64,000 nt of DNA from UBA10649 sp963842725 (GTDB lineage Bacteria; Actinomycetota; Actinomycetes; S36-B12). Below are positions 33,693-42,315 of the stretch, piece after piece. The translations under genes were made by a program, and so were the position numbers. Position 1 is the first letter of the stretch, and every line of letters starts with the position of its first letter. A model generated the notes under the pieces. That model searched no databases and had not been told where the DNA came from. It saw only the letters and a list, made by a program, of their open reading frames with translations. The stretch lies in assembly GCA_963842725.1 (NCBI GenBank), contig CAWJHN010000003.1, positions 372,001 to 436,000 on the forward strand. The letters are read 5' to 3'.

Positions 33693-34568
33693 CCGGCGCT
33701 CGACCCCCATCGCCCTGGTCGTCGCCGCCCGACCGAGGCAGTGGATCAAGAACCTGCTGGTGTTCGCCGCACCGCTGGCCGCCGGTGAGGTCCTCGACCC
33801 CGACGTCCTGTGGCCCAGCGTCGGGGCGTTCGTGGCCTTCTGCCTGATCTCCAGCGCCACGTACCTCGTCAACGACGTGAAGGACGCGGACGCGGACCGC
33901 GCGCATCCGACCAAGCAGCACCGGCCCATCGCAGCCGGCGACCTGTCCCGTGGCACCGCGCTGGTCGCGGCCGGGGTGCTGGCGGTCGCGGCCGTCGCCC
34001 TCGCGTGGTGGATCACCCCGCCCCTGGCCGGGGTCGTCGTCGCCTATGCCGCGTTCACGCTGGCGTACACCCTCATCCTCAAGCAGGAGCCGGTGATCGA
34101 ACTGGTCCTGGTCGCGATGGGGTTCCTCCTGCGAGCCATCGCGGGCGGCGTCGCCTCCGGCCTGCCCCTGTCGACCTGGTTCCTCATCGTCGCGGGCTTC
34201 GGCTCCCTGTTCATGGCCGCCGGCAAGCGCTTCAGCGAACTGGTGTCAGCCCCGATGCGGACGAGCCGAGGCGTCGCAGTCTCGCGGGCTACACGCCGAC
34301 CTACCTGCGCTTCGTGTGGGGCACGTCGGCGGCGGTCGTCATCACGGCGTACTGCCTGTGGGCCTTCGAGGTCGGCCTGGCCCCGTCCACGTTCGCCTGG
34401 GCGACCTGGAGCGTGGTGCCCTTCGTCATGGCCGTGATGCGCTACGCCGTCGACGTCGACCGGGGCGAGGCCGAGGCGCCCGAGGACGTCGTCCTCCACG
34501 ACCCGGTGCTGCTCGCGATGGGGGCGGCGTGGCTCGTCCTGTTCGGTCTTGGTGCAATGGGGGTCTGA
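33676..34568 (+). pseudogene. Decaprenyl-phosphate phosphoribosyltransferase-like UbiA protein, frameshifted
   Basis: The first frame (TTG at 33676) reads a UbiA prenyltransferase-fold protein with RPRQWIKNLLVFAAPLAAGE and the Asp-rich motif NDVKDADADRAHP, up to GKRFSELVSA. Homology then continues in another frame with RRRSLAGYTPTYLRFVWG to the TGA at 34566-34568. Adding one C to the run at 34250-34253 restores a single frame of about 298 residues. In mycobacteria the homologue (Rv3806c) makes decaprenylphosphoryl-phosphoribose, the first step to the arabinose donor. It is coupled (TGATG) to the DprE1-like gene. Either a sequencing error or real decay. Confidence 0.8.
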
Positions 34569-35943
34569 TGACGACACCAGCGACGTCCCCGCTCCTGCCA
34601 CGGCCCGGCGAGCAGATGCTCAGCGGGTGGGGACGCACCTCCCCGACCGCAGCGCGCGTCGTGCCGGCCGGCACCGCCGGCGACGTCCAGCGTGCCATCG
34701 CCGAGGCCGGACCCCGTGGTGTCCTGGCGCGCGGCCTCGGGCGCTCCTACGGGGACGCGGCCCAGTCGGGCGGCGCCACGGTGCTGGATCTGTCGCCCAT
34801 GTCCCAGATCGACGTCGACCCGCAGGCCGGGAGCGTGACGGTGGGCGCCGGCGTCAGCCTCGACACCCTGATGCGGACCGTCGTGCCGGCCGGCTTCTTC
34901 GTCCCCGTCACGCCAGGCACCCGGATGGTCACCGTGGGTGGTGCCATCGCGGCGGACGTGCATGGCAAGAACCACCACGTCGACGGCACCTTCGGCGCGC
35001 ACGTCTCTCGCATGCGGGTCATCGACGGCCGGGCCGAGGAGCACGACCTCACGCCGCTCGCCGACGCGGACCGGTTCTGGGCGACGGTGGGCGGCATGGG
35101 ACTCACCGGGGTCGTCACCGAGGCATCGTTCGACCTCATCCCCATCACCACCTCGATGATCACGGTCGACACGGAGCGCGCGGGCGACCTCGACGACGTG
35201 ATGGCCCGGATGGTGGCCCGCGACGACGACTACCGGTACTCCGTGGCGTGGATCGACAGCGTCAACCCGTCCGGTCGCGGGGTGCTCACGCGGGGCGATC
35301 ATGCCGAGATCGATCAGCCTCCCGCCAGGAGCGCCGTGGCACTGCGCTCGCGTACGGCCCGAAGGTCCTCGCCTCGGCTCCGGCCTTCCTCCCGGGCGGC
35401 CTGGTCAACGCCCTGACCATGCGCGCCTTCAACGAGGCGTGGTTCCGCAAGGCACCGAAGTCGCGGCAGGGCGAGCTGCAGTCGATCGGCGCCTTCTTCC
35501 ACCCCCTCGACATCGTGCAGGACTGGAACCGCGTCTACGGGCCAGCCGGCTTCCTCCAGTACCAGTTCGCGGTGCCGGACGGCTCGGGCCATCTGGTCGG
35601 CACGGCGCTGAAGCGTCTCCGCGAGGTCGGGGCACCCAGCTTCCTCACCGTCCTGAAGCGATTCGGGGCCGCGAACCCGGCACCCCTGAGCTTCCCTCAG
35701 CCCGGCTGGACGCTCGCGATGGATATCCCGGCCGGGGTGTCCGGCCTGGCCGCGGTGCTCGACGAGCTGGACGACCTGGTGCTGGCCGAGGGCGGCCGCC
35801 TGTACCTGGCCAAGGACTCGCGGATGTCTCCGGCGATGCTGGCCGCCACCTACCCGCGACTGTCCGAATGGCAGGCGGTCCGCGACTCGATGGACCCCAA
35901 GGGGATCTTCACCTCCGACCTGGCAAGGAGACTGTCACTGTGA
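34568..35943 (+). pseudogene. dprE1: DprE1-like decaprenylphosphoryl-beta-D-ribose oxidase, frameshifted
   Basis: The N-terminal part (ATG at 34568) has the FAD-binding segment ARGLGRSYGDAAQSGG and TPGTRMVTVGGAIAADVHGK, and runs to LTRGDHAEIDQ. Homology resumes in a second frame at GTALAYGPKVLASAPAFLPG and runs to DPKGIFTSDLARRLSL. One missing base near the CC/CCC runs at 35318-35323 separates the halves; restored, the protein is about 458 residues, the usual DprE1 length. DprE1 oxidises DPR to the 2-keto form for reduction by DprE2. Coupled by TGATG on both sides. Confidence 0.85.
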
Positions 35944-36697
35944 TGGATGCACTGGGCGAGCCGCAGGGCGTCCTCGTCCTCGGCGGCACCAGCGAGATCG
36001 CCCTGGCGACGGTGCTGAGCTGCCGCGCGCCCGACTTCGACGTGTCGTGCTGGCAGGCCGTCCCTCGCCGGGGCTCGACGCTGCGGTCGATCGGCTGACG
36101 GCCGCCGGCATCCCCGGGGTGGTCGCCGAGGCCTTCGACGCGACGGCCACCGCCAGCCACGCAGACGTGATCGACCGCATCTTCGACGACGCCGACATCG
36201 ACATCGTTCTGCTGGCGTTCGGCATGCTGGGCGACCAGTTGGCGGCCGAGTCCGATCCCGCACTGGCGGTCACGATCGCCACCACCAACTACACCGGAGC
36301 GGTCAGCGCCGGGTTGCACGTGGCACGTCGACTGCGGATGCAGGGTCACGGGAGCCTCGTGGTCATGTCCAGCGTGGCGGGCGATCGGGCCCGTCGGTCC
36401 AACTATCTGTACGGGTCGACCAAGGCCGGGCTCGACGCGTTCGCCCAGGGCCTCGGCGATGCCCTGCACGGGTCGGGTGCGACCGTCCTCGTGGTGCGGC
36501 CCGGGTTCGTGCGCACCCGGATGACGCAGGGACTGAAGGAGGCGCCGATGACCGTCGACGCGTCCGACGTGGCCCGCATCATCGTCGCGGCTTTGCGCAA
36601 GGGCCGGGAGACCGTCTACGCGCCCGGTCCGCTCCGGTTCGTCATGGCCGGCCTGAAGTCCTTGCCCCGTCCGGTGTTCCGCAGGCTTCCGATGTAG
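35943..36697 (+). pseudogene. dprE2: DprE2-like short-chain dehydrogenase, frameshifted
   Basis: The first frame gives MDALGEPQGVLVLGGTSEIA, the Rossmann glycine motif, then leaves homology after VLS. The second frame supplies RRVVLAGRPSPGLDAA, the catalytic Tyr/Lys (YLYGSTKAGLDAFAQG) and a normal C-terminus FRRLPM. Inserting one C after 36020 rejoins them. DprE2 reduces the DprE1 product to decaprenylphosphoryl-arabinose. It is the third consecutive gene with a single-base lesion. Confidence 0.85.
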
Positions 36698-36746
36698 CTC
36701 GTGGCCCCGGCAGTTCCCGACACGCGTCCAGTCGTGGGTGCCGGGC

Positions 36747-36769
36747 ACATGGGACGATTCGTCCCATGT
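36747..36769. promoter_or_regulatory. 23-bp palindrome spanning the hemG start codon
   Basis: ACATGGGACGA and TCGTCCCATGT are perfect 11-base arms around one T. The right arm contains the hemG ATG (36766-36768). The site could be an operator for a heme- or redox-responsive repressor, or an RNA hairpin hiding the start codon. Its GGGAC/GTCCC cores recall a DevR box but with one base too many between them. Confidence 0.55.
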
Positions 36770-38157
36770 CGCGATCGGTGATCGTCATCGGAGGAGGCGT
36801 CAGCGGGCTGTCCGCGGCGTACTTCCTGCGGCAGGCCCTGGGCCCGGAGTCCGATGTCGTCGTCCTGGAGCGCGACGAGGTGCCGGGCGGCAAGATCCGC
36901 ACCCGAACCCTGGCGGGACTGCCGATCGACACCGGTCCGGACGCCTTCCTGTCCCGCGCGCCGGTGCTGCGACAGCTGATCGAGGAGCTGGGCCTCACCG
37001 ACCAGATCGAGGGGCCCGCGTCGTCGGGCGCCTACATCTGGTCACGGAGCCGGCTGCGCCCCCTGCCGGCAGGTGCGACCTTCGGGTTGCCCGAGCGCGT
37101 CTGGCCGCTCGTTCAGTCGGGACTCATCTCCCTGCCTGGTGCGGCCCGCGCCGCTCTCGACGTCGTCCTGCCCCGAACGACCCTCGGTGACGACCCGAGC
37201 GTCGAGGACATGGTCCGACCCAGATTCGGCTCTGAGGTGTACGAGCGCATGGTCGAGCCACTGCTCGGCGGCGTCCACGCCGGCAGCGCTGCCGTCCTGA
37301 GTGCGCCGAGCACCGTGCCCGAGATCGCCGCCATGGCGACGGCCGGCCGGAGCATGGTCCTGACGATGCGCGCCCGCAAGCGCAGGGCGCCGAAGCCGAC
37401 CGGCAAGCCGGCGCCGGCGCTGGTCTCGGTACGAGGGGGCCTGGACGGACTCACGCAGGCCCTCGTCGGGGCAGTCGGCGCCGACCGGATACGCACGGGG
37501 CAGCGCGTGACGGACATCGCCGCCGGACCCGATGGCGGATACGTCGTCAGGACCGAGACCGACACCTTCGTGGCCGACCACGTCGTGCTGACCACGCCCG
37601 CGTACATCGCCGCCGATCTGCTCGCCGACCTGGCGCCGAGTGCTGCGTCGGAACTGCGTGGCATCCCGTATGTCGGCGTGGCGAGCGTCGTCCTGGCCTA
37701 TCCGAAGGCCGAGCTGCCCGAGCTGCCCGAGGGCACCGGCTTCCTCGTGCCGCCGGTCGAGCAGGAGTTCCTGGTCGGGTGCACCTGGCTGACGAGCAAG
37801 TGGCCGCACCTCGTCAACGACGACGTGGTGATCATCCGCAGCCTTGTGGGTCGATACGGCGACGACCGATGGGCCAGCATCGACGACGCGGGCCTGATCG
37901 AGCGCGTCCGCGAAAGCCTGCGGCGCATGGTCGGCATCGAGTCCGCGCCGGTCGAGACCCTCGTGCAGCGCTGGCCGGGAGCGATGCCGCAGTATGTCGT
38001 GGGGCACGCATCACGACTGGAGCGGATCGACTCGGCTCTGGAGCTGCAACCAGGACTGCACCTGTCGGGTGCCGCCTATCGGGGGGTCGGACTAGCCGGC
38101 TGCGTGGCACAGGGCCACGCGGTCGCGACGAAGATCGCGGAAGGATCCAGCCGATGA
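36766..38157 (+). CDS. hemG: Coproporphyrinogen III/protoporphyrinogen oxidase (HemG/HemY, CgoX)
   Basis: The 463-residue flavoprotein starts with the FAD dinucleotide motif VIVIGGGVSGLSAAYFL and has GGKIRTRTLAGLPIDTGPDA. It ends with GAAYRGVGLAGCVAQG, the C-terminal FAD motif of the family. In organisms with HemQ this enzyme oxidises coproporphyrinogen III to coproporphyrin III with oxygen. It heads a small operon with the radical SAM gene (ATGA overlap) and has a palindrome across its start. The gene faces ferrochelatase, so all late heme steps are clustered. Confidence 0.93.
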   Translation: MSRSVIVIGGGVSGLSAAYFLRQALGPESDVVVLERDEVPGGKIRTRTLAGLPIDTGPDAFLSRAPVLRQLIEELGLTDQIEGPASSGAYIWSRSRLRPLPAGATFGLPERVWPLVQSGLISLPGAARAALDVVLPRTTLGDDPSVEDMVRPRFGSEVYERMVEPLLGGVHAGSAAVLSAPSTVPEIAAMATAGRSMVLTMRARKRRAPKPTGKPAPALVSVRGGLDGLTQALVGAVGADRIRTGQRVTDIAAGPDGGYVVRTETDTFVADHVVLTTPAYIAADLLADLAPSAASELRGIPYVGVASVVLAYPKAELPELPEGTGFLVPPVEQEFLVGCTWLTSKWPHLVNDDVVIIRSLVGRYGDDRWASIDDAGLIERVRESLRRMVGIESAPVETLVQRWPGAMPQYVVGHASRLERIDSALELQPGLHLSGAAYRGVGLAGCVAQGHAVATKIAEGSSR

Positions 38158-39296
38158 CCACGACGCACCCCGCACGCCCCAAGGGCGTGGACTACGCGCA
38201 GCGGCCGATGCTCGTCTTCTGGGAGGTGACGCGGGCCTGCCTGCTGGCCTGTCACCACTGCCGGGCGTCCGCGACGGCGCAGGCCCTGCCCGGCGAGCTG
38301 AACGGTGCCGAGGGCCGGGACCTCATCGACCAGGTGGCCGGCTTCGGGCGGCCGTACCCGATCCTCGTCCTGACGGGAGGCGACTGCCTGCTCCGCCAGG
38401 ACATCTTCGAGCTCGTCGAGTACGCGAACGGGAAGGGCGTCCCGGTCGCCATGTCACCGTCGGTGACCCCGATGCTGACGGACGAGGCCATCGCGCAGAT
38501 GGTGTCCAGCGGCGTGAAGGCCGTGTCGCTGAGCCTCGACGGATCCAGTCCAGGCACGCACGACGGCGTGCGCGGCATCCCGGGCCACTTCGAGAAGACG
38601 ATCCCCGCCATCAAGGCCCTCGTGGCGGCCGGGCTCACCGTCCAGATCAACACGACAGTGATGAGCCGCAACCTCGATGAGCTCGCGGAGATCGCGGAGA
38701 TCGTGAAGACCACCGGTGCGAACATCTGGGAGGTCTTCTTCCTGGTGCACGTCGGCCGTGGCGAGTCCACCGACTCGATCACGCCGGACGAGCACGAGCA
38801 GGTGTGCCACTTCCTGTTCGACGCCTCTCACTACGGGTTCATCATCCGCACGGTCGAGGGGCCGTTCTTCCGCCGAGTGGTCGTTCAGCGACGCGAGAAT
38901 CCGACCGCGGTCCCCGACGGCGACGTCTACCGGCGACTCAGCACCGAGCTCACCGATCGACTGGGCGAGCCGGGCGAGCGCTCGTCGGCGCACACGGCGT
39001 CCACCCGGGACGGCAAGGGCATCATCTTCGTCGCGCACAACGGCGAGGTGTACCCGGCCGGATTCCTGCCGCTCGGCCTCGGCTCGGTACGCGACATTCC
39101 CCTGGCCGAGATCTACCGCGACAACCCGACGCTGCTGCGCATCCGCTCCATGGAGTTCGGCGGCAAGTGCGGGCGCTGCGACTACGCCGACCTGTGCGGC
39201 GGATCGCGGGCGCGGGCTTACGCATCGACGGGCGACGCCCTCGGTCCGGACCCGGCCTGCGCCTACGAGCCGCCGAGCCTGGTCGTCGAGGCCTGA
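38154..39296 (+). CDS. Radical SAM/SPASM protein (TIGR04053-like) in the heme cluster
   Basis: The 380-residue protein has the radical SAM cluster motif CxxxCxxC in ACLLACHHCRA, LTGGDCLLR as the SAM-binding glycine motif, and a C-terminal SPASM segment with GKCGRCDYADLCGGSRARAY for extra 4Fe-4S clusters. The family resembles AhbD/NirJ-type heme enzymes and is often next to heme genes in Actinobacteria, but its reaction here is unknown, since the HemG-HemH-HemQ route is complete. Candidate roles are an oxygen-independent oxidase or decarboxylase, or peptide or heme modification. It overlaps the hemG stop, so it is made with it. Confidence 0.85.
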   Translation: MTTTHPARPKGVDYAQRPMLVFWEVTRACLLACHHCRASATAQALPGELNGAEGRDLIDQVAGFGRPYPILVLTGGDCLLRQDIFELVEYANGKGVPVAMSPSVTPMLTDEAIAQMVSSGVKAVSLSLDGSSPGTHDGVRGIPGHFEKTIPAIKALVAAGLTVQINTTVMSRNLDELAEIAEIVKTTGANIWEVFFLVHVGRGESTDSITPDEHEQVCHFLFDASHYGFIIRTVEGPFFRRVVVQRRENPTAVPDGDVYRRLSTELTDRLGEPGERSSAHTASTRDGKGIIFVAHNGEVYPAGFLPLGLGSVRDIPLAEIYRDNPTLLRIRSMEFGGKCGRCDYADLCGGSRARAYASTGDALGPDPACAYEPPSLVVEA

Positions 39297-39298
39297 CC

Positions 39299-40420
39299 TC
39301 AGCAGCCCTGCACGACGGGGCGATCCGAGCGAGGGTTGACGCAGCAGCCCGTGCCGCACATGCGCGCCCAGGGTTCGTCGTGCTCGAGCGTCGTCGTGCC
39401 GGACGCCTCCTCGACGAGATCGGCGAGGGCCGAGACGAAAGCGGTCGCGACACCCGCGGTCGCGACGCGGTGGAAGCCGAGCCCGAGTTCGGCGGCGGTC
39501 TGGCACGCCTGCGTGTCGAGATCCCACACGACCTCGACGTGGTCGCTGATGAACCCGATGGGCACGAGCACCGCGGTCCGCACGCCGCCGGATGCGGCCT
39601 CGCGGAGCGCGTCGTTGATGTCGGGCTCGAGCCAGGGCACCTGAGGTGGGCCGCTTCGTGACTGGTAGGCGAGGGACCACGGAACGTCTCGTCCCAGCCG
39701 CTCGGCGGTCATCTCGATGATGCGCTCCGCCGCACGCAGGTGCTGCCGGACGTAGAGCCCGGAGGCGGGCGACGAACTCGGTTCCGGACCGGACGCCATT
39801 GCCATGGCGTCGGGGATCGAGTGCGTCGTGAAGAAGACGTGGCACGGCCCGTCGGTATCGGCCAGCCCGTCTAGGACGCTGGCCAGATCAGCAGCCATGG
39901 GGGACAGGAAGCCCGGACGATCGGCATAGGGCCGCACCTTGACGACGTCGAGGGCGGACCCGAGGCCCGACTCCGCGAGCGCGGTGCCGAGGTCCTCTCG
40001 GTACTGCCGGCAGCCTGAGTAGGACGAGTAGGCGCTGGTCGACACGGCCAGGATGCGGCGGTGCCCGTCCTGGTGGATGCGCCGAAGCACGTCGACGAAG
40101 TATGGCGCCGAGTTGCGATTGCCCAGGTAGACCGGCTGCGAAAGGCCGCGACGCGCGAACTCGTCGCACAGGGCCGAGACGAGGGCGAGGTTCTGGGCGG
40201 GCAGCGGACTGATCCCGCCCATCGCGAGGTAGTGCGCCCCGACCTCGAGGAGGCGTTCCGGCGGGATGCCGCGTCCGGCAGTCACCCGCTCCAGGAAGGG
40301 CAGCACGTCGTCTGGGCCGTTCGGCCCGCCGAACGAGGCGAGCAGGACGGCATCGAATCGCCCCGGCTCATGCGGGTCCGGCCTGATCCGGTCTGGCGCG
40401 ATCGGGTCGGACTCCGTCAT
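39299..40420 (-). CDS. hemH: Coproporphyrin/protoporphyrin ferrochelatase with C-terminal Fe-S cysteines
   Basis: The 373-residue enzyme inserts Fe(II) into the porphyrin. It has LLASFGGPNGPDDVLPFLE, the conserved His in VFFTTHSIPDAM and the Glu/His region GFISDHVEVVWDLD. The C-terminus MCGTGCCVNPRS...QGC supplies the cysteines of the [2Fe-2S] cluster found in actinobacterial ferrochelatases. The ATG at 40420 overlaps the hemQ stop by four bases. It is the last gene of hemE-hemQ-hemH. Confidence 0.93.
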   Translation of the reverse strand: MTESDPIAPDRIRPDPHEPGRFDAVLLASFGGPNGPDDVLPFLERVTAGRGIPPERLLEVGAHYLAMGGISPLPAQNLALVSALCDEFARRGLSQPVYLGNRNSAPYFVDVLRRIHQDGHRRILAVSTSAYSSYSGCRQYREDLGTALAESGLGSALDVVKVRPYADRPGFLSPMAADLASVLDGLADTDGPCHVFFTTHSIPDAMAMASGPEPSSSPASGLYVRQHLRAAERIIEMTAERLGRDVPWSLAYQSRSGPPQVPWLEPDINDALREAASGGVRTAVLVPIGFISDHVEVVWDLDTQACQTAAELGLGFHRVATAGVATAFVSALADLVEEASGTTTLEHDEPWARMCGTGCCVNPRSDRPVVQGC

Positions 40421-41124
40421 CGCAGGACGTCGATCGCCTCGGCGGCATCCACCCAGCGGCCCGTGTAGAACGGAATCTCCTCGCGCACGTGGCGACGTGC
40501 CTCCGTGTAGCGCATCTCGCGCATCATGTCGACGAGATCGTGCAGGACGTCGGACTCCAGGGCGAGGACCCATTCGTAGTCGGTGAGGGCGAACGCCGAC
40601 ACGGTGTTCGAGAGGACCGACTCGAAGTCGCGGCCCTTCATCCCGTGCTCGACCAGCATCGTGCGCCGCTCCTCCTCGGGGAGCAGGTACCACTCGTACG
40701 AGCGCACGAATGGGTACACGCACAGCCACTGCTGCGCGGGCTTGCCGGCCATGAACGCGGGCACGTGCCCGCGGTTGAACTCGGCCGGACGGTGAATGCC
40801 CATGGCGGACCAGGCGATCTCGGTCGCCCGGCCCGCCGGCGTCCGGCGGAACGCGCGCAGCGCAGCCTGGATGCCCGCGGCGTCAGGTCCGTGCAGCCAG
40901 AGCATCAGGTCCGCGCGGTCGCGCATTCCCGAGACGTCGTAGATCCCGCGGACCTCGATGTCGTCGGCAGCGAGGTCCGCGATCCAGGAGTCGAGCGCGG
41001 CAGCGGCGTCCTCGCTCGATCCGCTGAGCTCGTCGTGACGGGCGAACACGGTCCATGCGGTGTAGCGGATGGTGTCGTTGATCTCGCGCGCGGTGGGTGC
41101 CTGCGCGGGCTCCGTCGTCGTCAC
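40417..41124 (-). CDS. hemQ: Coproheme decarboxylase HemQ (ChdC)
   Basis: The 235-residue chlorite-dismutase-family enzyme converts coproheme III to heme b by two oxidative decarboxylations. Typical motifs are INDTIRYTAWTVFARHDEL and YPFVRSYEWYLLPEEERR, containing the catalytic Tyr, and GMKGRDFESVLSNTVSAFAL with the proximal heme region. Its presence shows that the organism uses the coproporphyrin-dependent pathway. GTG start at 41124 overlapping the hemE stop. Confidence 0.94.
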   Translation of the reverse strand: MTTTEPAQAPTAREINDTIRYTAWTVFARHDELSGSSEDAAAALDSWIADLAADDIEVRGIYDVSGMRDRADLMLWLHGPDAAGIQAALRAFRRTPAGRATEIAWSAMGIHRPAEFNRGHVPAFMAGKPAQQWLCVYPFVRSYEWYLLPEEERRTMLVEHGMKGRDFESVLSNTVSAFALTDYEWVLALESDVLHDLVDMMREMRYTEARRHVREEIPFYTGRWVDAAEAIDVLR

Positions 41125-42185
41125 TGCTCCTCCTCGAGCTCGCCGTGCGCCAGTTCCACGATGCGGGTAAGGACGTCGGGGTCGGCGTCCGGCGGCACCC
41201 CGTGGCCAAGGTTCAGGACATGGCCCGGTGCGCGCCGGCCGGTCTCGATGATCTGCTCGACGTGGCCCCGCAGGACGGGCCACGGGGCGAAGAGCAGGGC
41301 GGGATCGATGTTGCCCTGGATCGGGACGCCCGGTCCGAGCCGGTCGATCGCGACGCCGAGCGGGGTGCGGTCGTCGACGCCCATGACGTCGGCACCGGTG
41401 CGGTGCATGGCGACGAGCAGTTCGGAGGTCTTGGTGCCGAAGTGCACCCGGGGCACCCCGAGGTCCGCGACGGCCTCGAAGACGGCGGCGGAGTGCGGAG
41501 CGACGAAGGCCTCGTAGTCCGGCAGCGACAAGGACCCGACCCAGGAGTCGAAGAGCTGGACGGCACTGGCGCCGGCCATGACCTGCGTACGCAGGAAGGT
41601 CGACGTCGTGCGCGCGGTCCAGGCCAGCAGGTCGTGCCAGACGTCCGGCTCGGAGTGCATGAGCGCCTTCGTGCGCAGGTGGTCGCGGGAGGGGCGGCCC
41701 TCGACGAGGTACGACGCGAGCGTGAACGGTGCCCCGGCGAATCCGATGAGCGGGGTGTCGCCAAGCTCGGAGGTGCAGATGCCGATCGCCTCGACGATGG
41801 GTGCGAGCGACGCGGGGTCGAGCTCGGGCAGCCGGCCGACGTCGGCGCGCGTGCGCACCGCCTCTCCCATCACCGGTCCGACCCCCGGGACGATGTCGAC
41901 GTCGACCCCGGCCTGAAGTAGGGGAACGACGATGTCGCTGAAGAAGATGGCCGCGTCGACGTGGTGTCGGCGCACCGGCTGCAGCGTGATCTCGCTGGCC
42001 ATGGTCGGCGACAGGCACGACTCGAGCATCGCCGTTCCCTCGCGAAGGGCCCGGTACTCGGGGAGGGACCGTCCGGCCTGTCGCATGAACCACACGGGCA
42101 GCCGTTCGGGCCGGTCGCCTCGGTACGCGCGGATCAGTGCGGAGCCGGACGTTCGGGTCGACGGGTGATCTGCGGGGAGAGGCAC
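41121..42185 (-). CDS. hemE: Uroporphyrinogen decarboxylase
   Basis: The 354-residue TIM-barrel enzyme decarboxylates uroporphyrinogen III to coproporphyrinogen III. The signature PVWFMRQAGRSLPEYR with its catalytic arginines is present, as are FFSDIVVPLLQAGVDVDIVP and GNIDPALLFAPW. GTG start at 42185. It is divergent from hemA, with which it shares a 130-base control region, and leads hemQ and hemH. Confidence 0.95.
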   Translation of the reverse strand: MPLPADHPSTRTSGSALIRAYRGDRPERLPVWFMRQAGRSLPEYRALREGTAMLESCLSPTMASEITLQPVRRHHVDAAIFFSDIVVPLLQAGVDVDIVPGVGPVMGEAVRTRADVGRLPELDPASLAPIVEAIGICTSELGDTPLIGFAGAPFTLASYLVEGRPSRDHLRTKALMHSEPDVWHDLLAWTARTTSTFLRTQVMAGASAVQLFDSWVGSLSLPDYEAFVAPHSAAVFEAVADLGVPRVHFGTKTSELLVAMHRTGADVMGVDDRTPLGVAIDRLGPGVPIQGNIDPALLFAPWPVLRGHVEQIIETGRRAPGHVLNLGHGVPPDADPDVLTRIVELAHGELEEEQ

Positions 42186-42260
42186 GCTGTCACGCTAGCA
42201 GCCGGACCATGAACCCGCACACGGCGGAATTCCTTGTGCCACAGGTGTTTTCCCGACGCC

Positions 42261-42307
42261 GTGTCAGGCATTTTCCGACACAGTGTCGATCAGGCCACTG
42301 TTACTCT
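42261..42307. promoter_or_regulatory. hemA/hemE control region with GTGTC/GACAC inverted repeats and -10
   Basis: GTGTC at 42261 and GACAC at 42277 form one inverted repeat. CGACACAGTGTCG (42276-42288) is a second, perfect 13-base palindrome covering the expected -35 of hemA. TACTCT (42302-42307) is the likely -10, eight bases before the ATG, so hemA appears leaderless. I see no match to the Streptomyces Rex site that controls hemACD there. Confidence 0.5.
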
Positions 42308-42315
42308 TTCGGATC

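Noticed and set aside
34240..36030. Programmed frameshifting in the UbiA, DprE1 and DprE2 genes
   Set aside because: No slippery heptamer or downstream structure is common to the three sites, and orthologues are read in one frame; a base loss at C runs is simpler.
42186..42315. A Rex site upstream of hemA, as in Streptomyces rex-hemACD
   Set aside because: No TGTGAAC-N3-TTCACA-type sequence is present and no rex gene precedes hemA.
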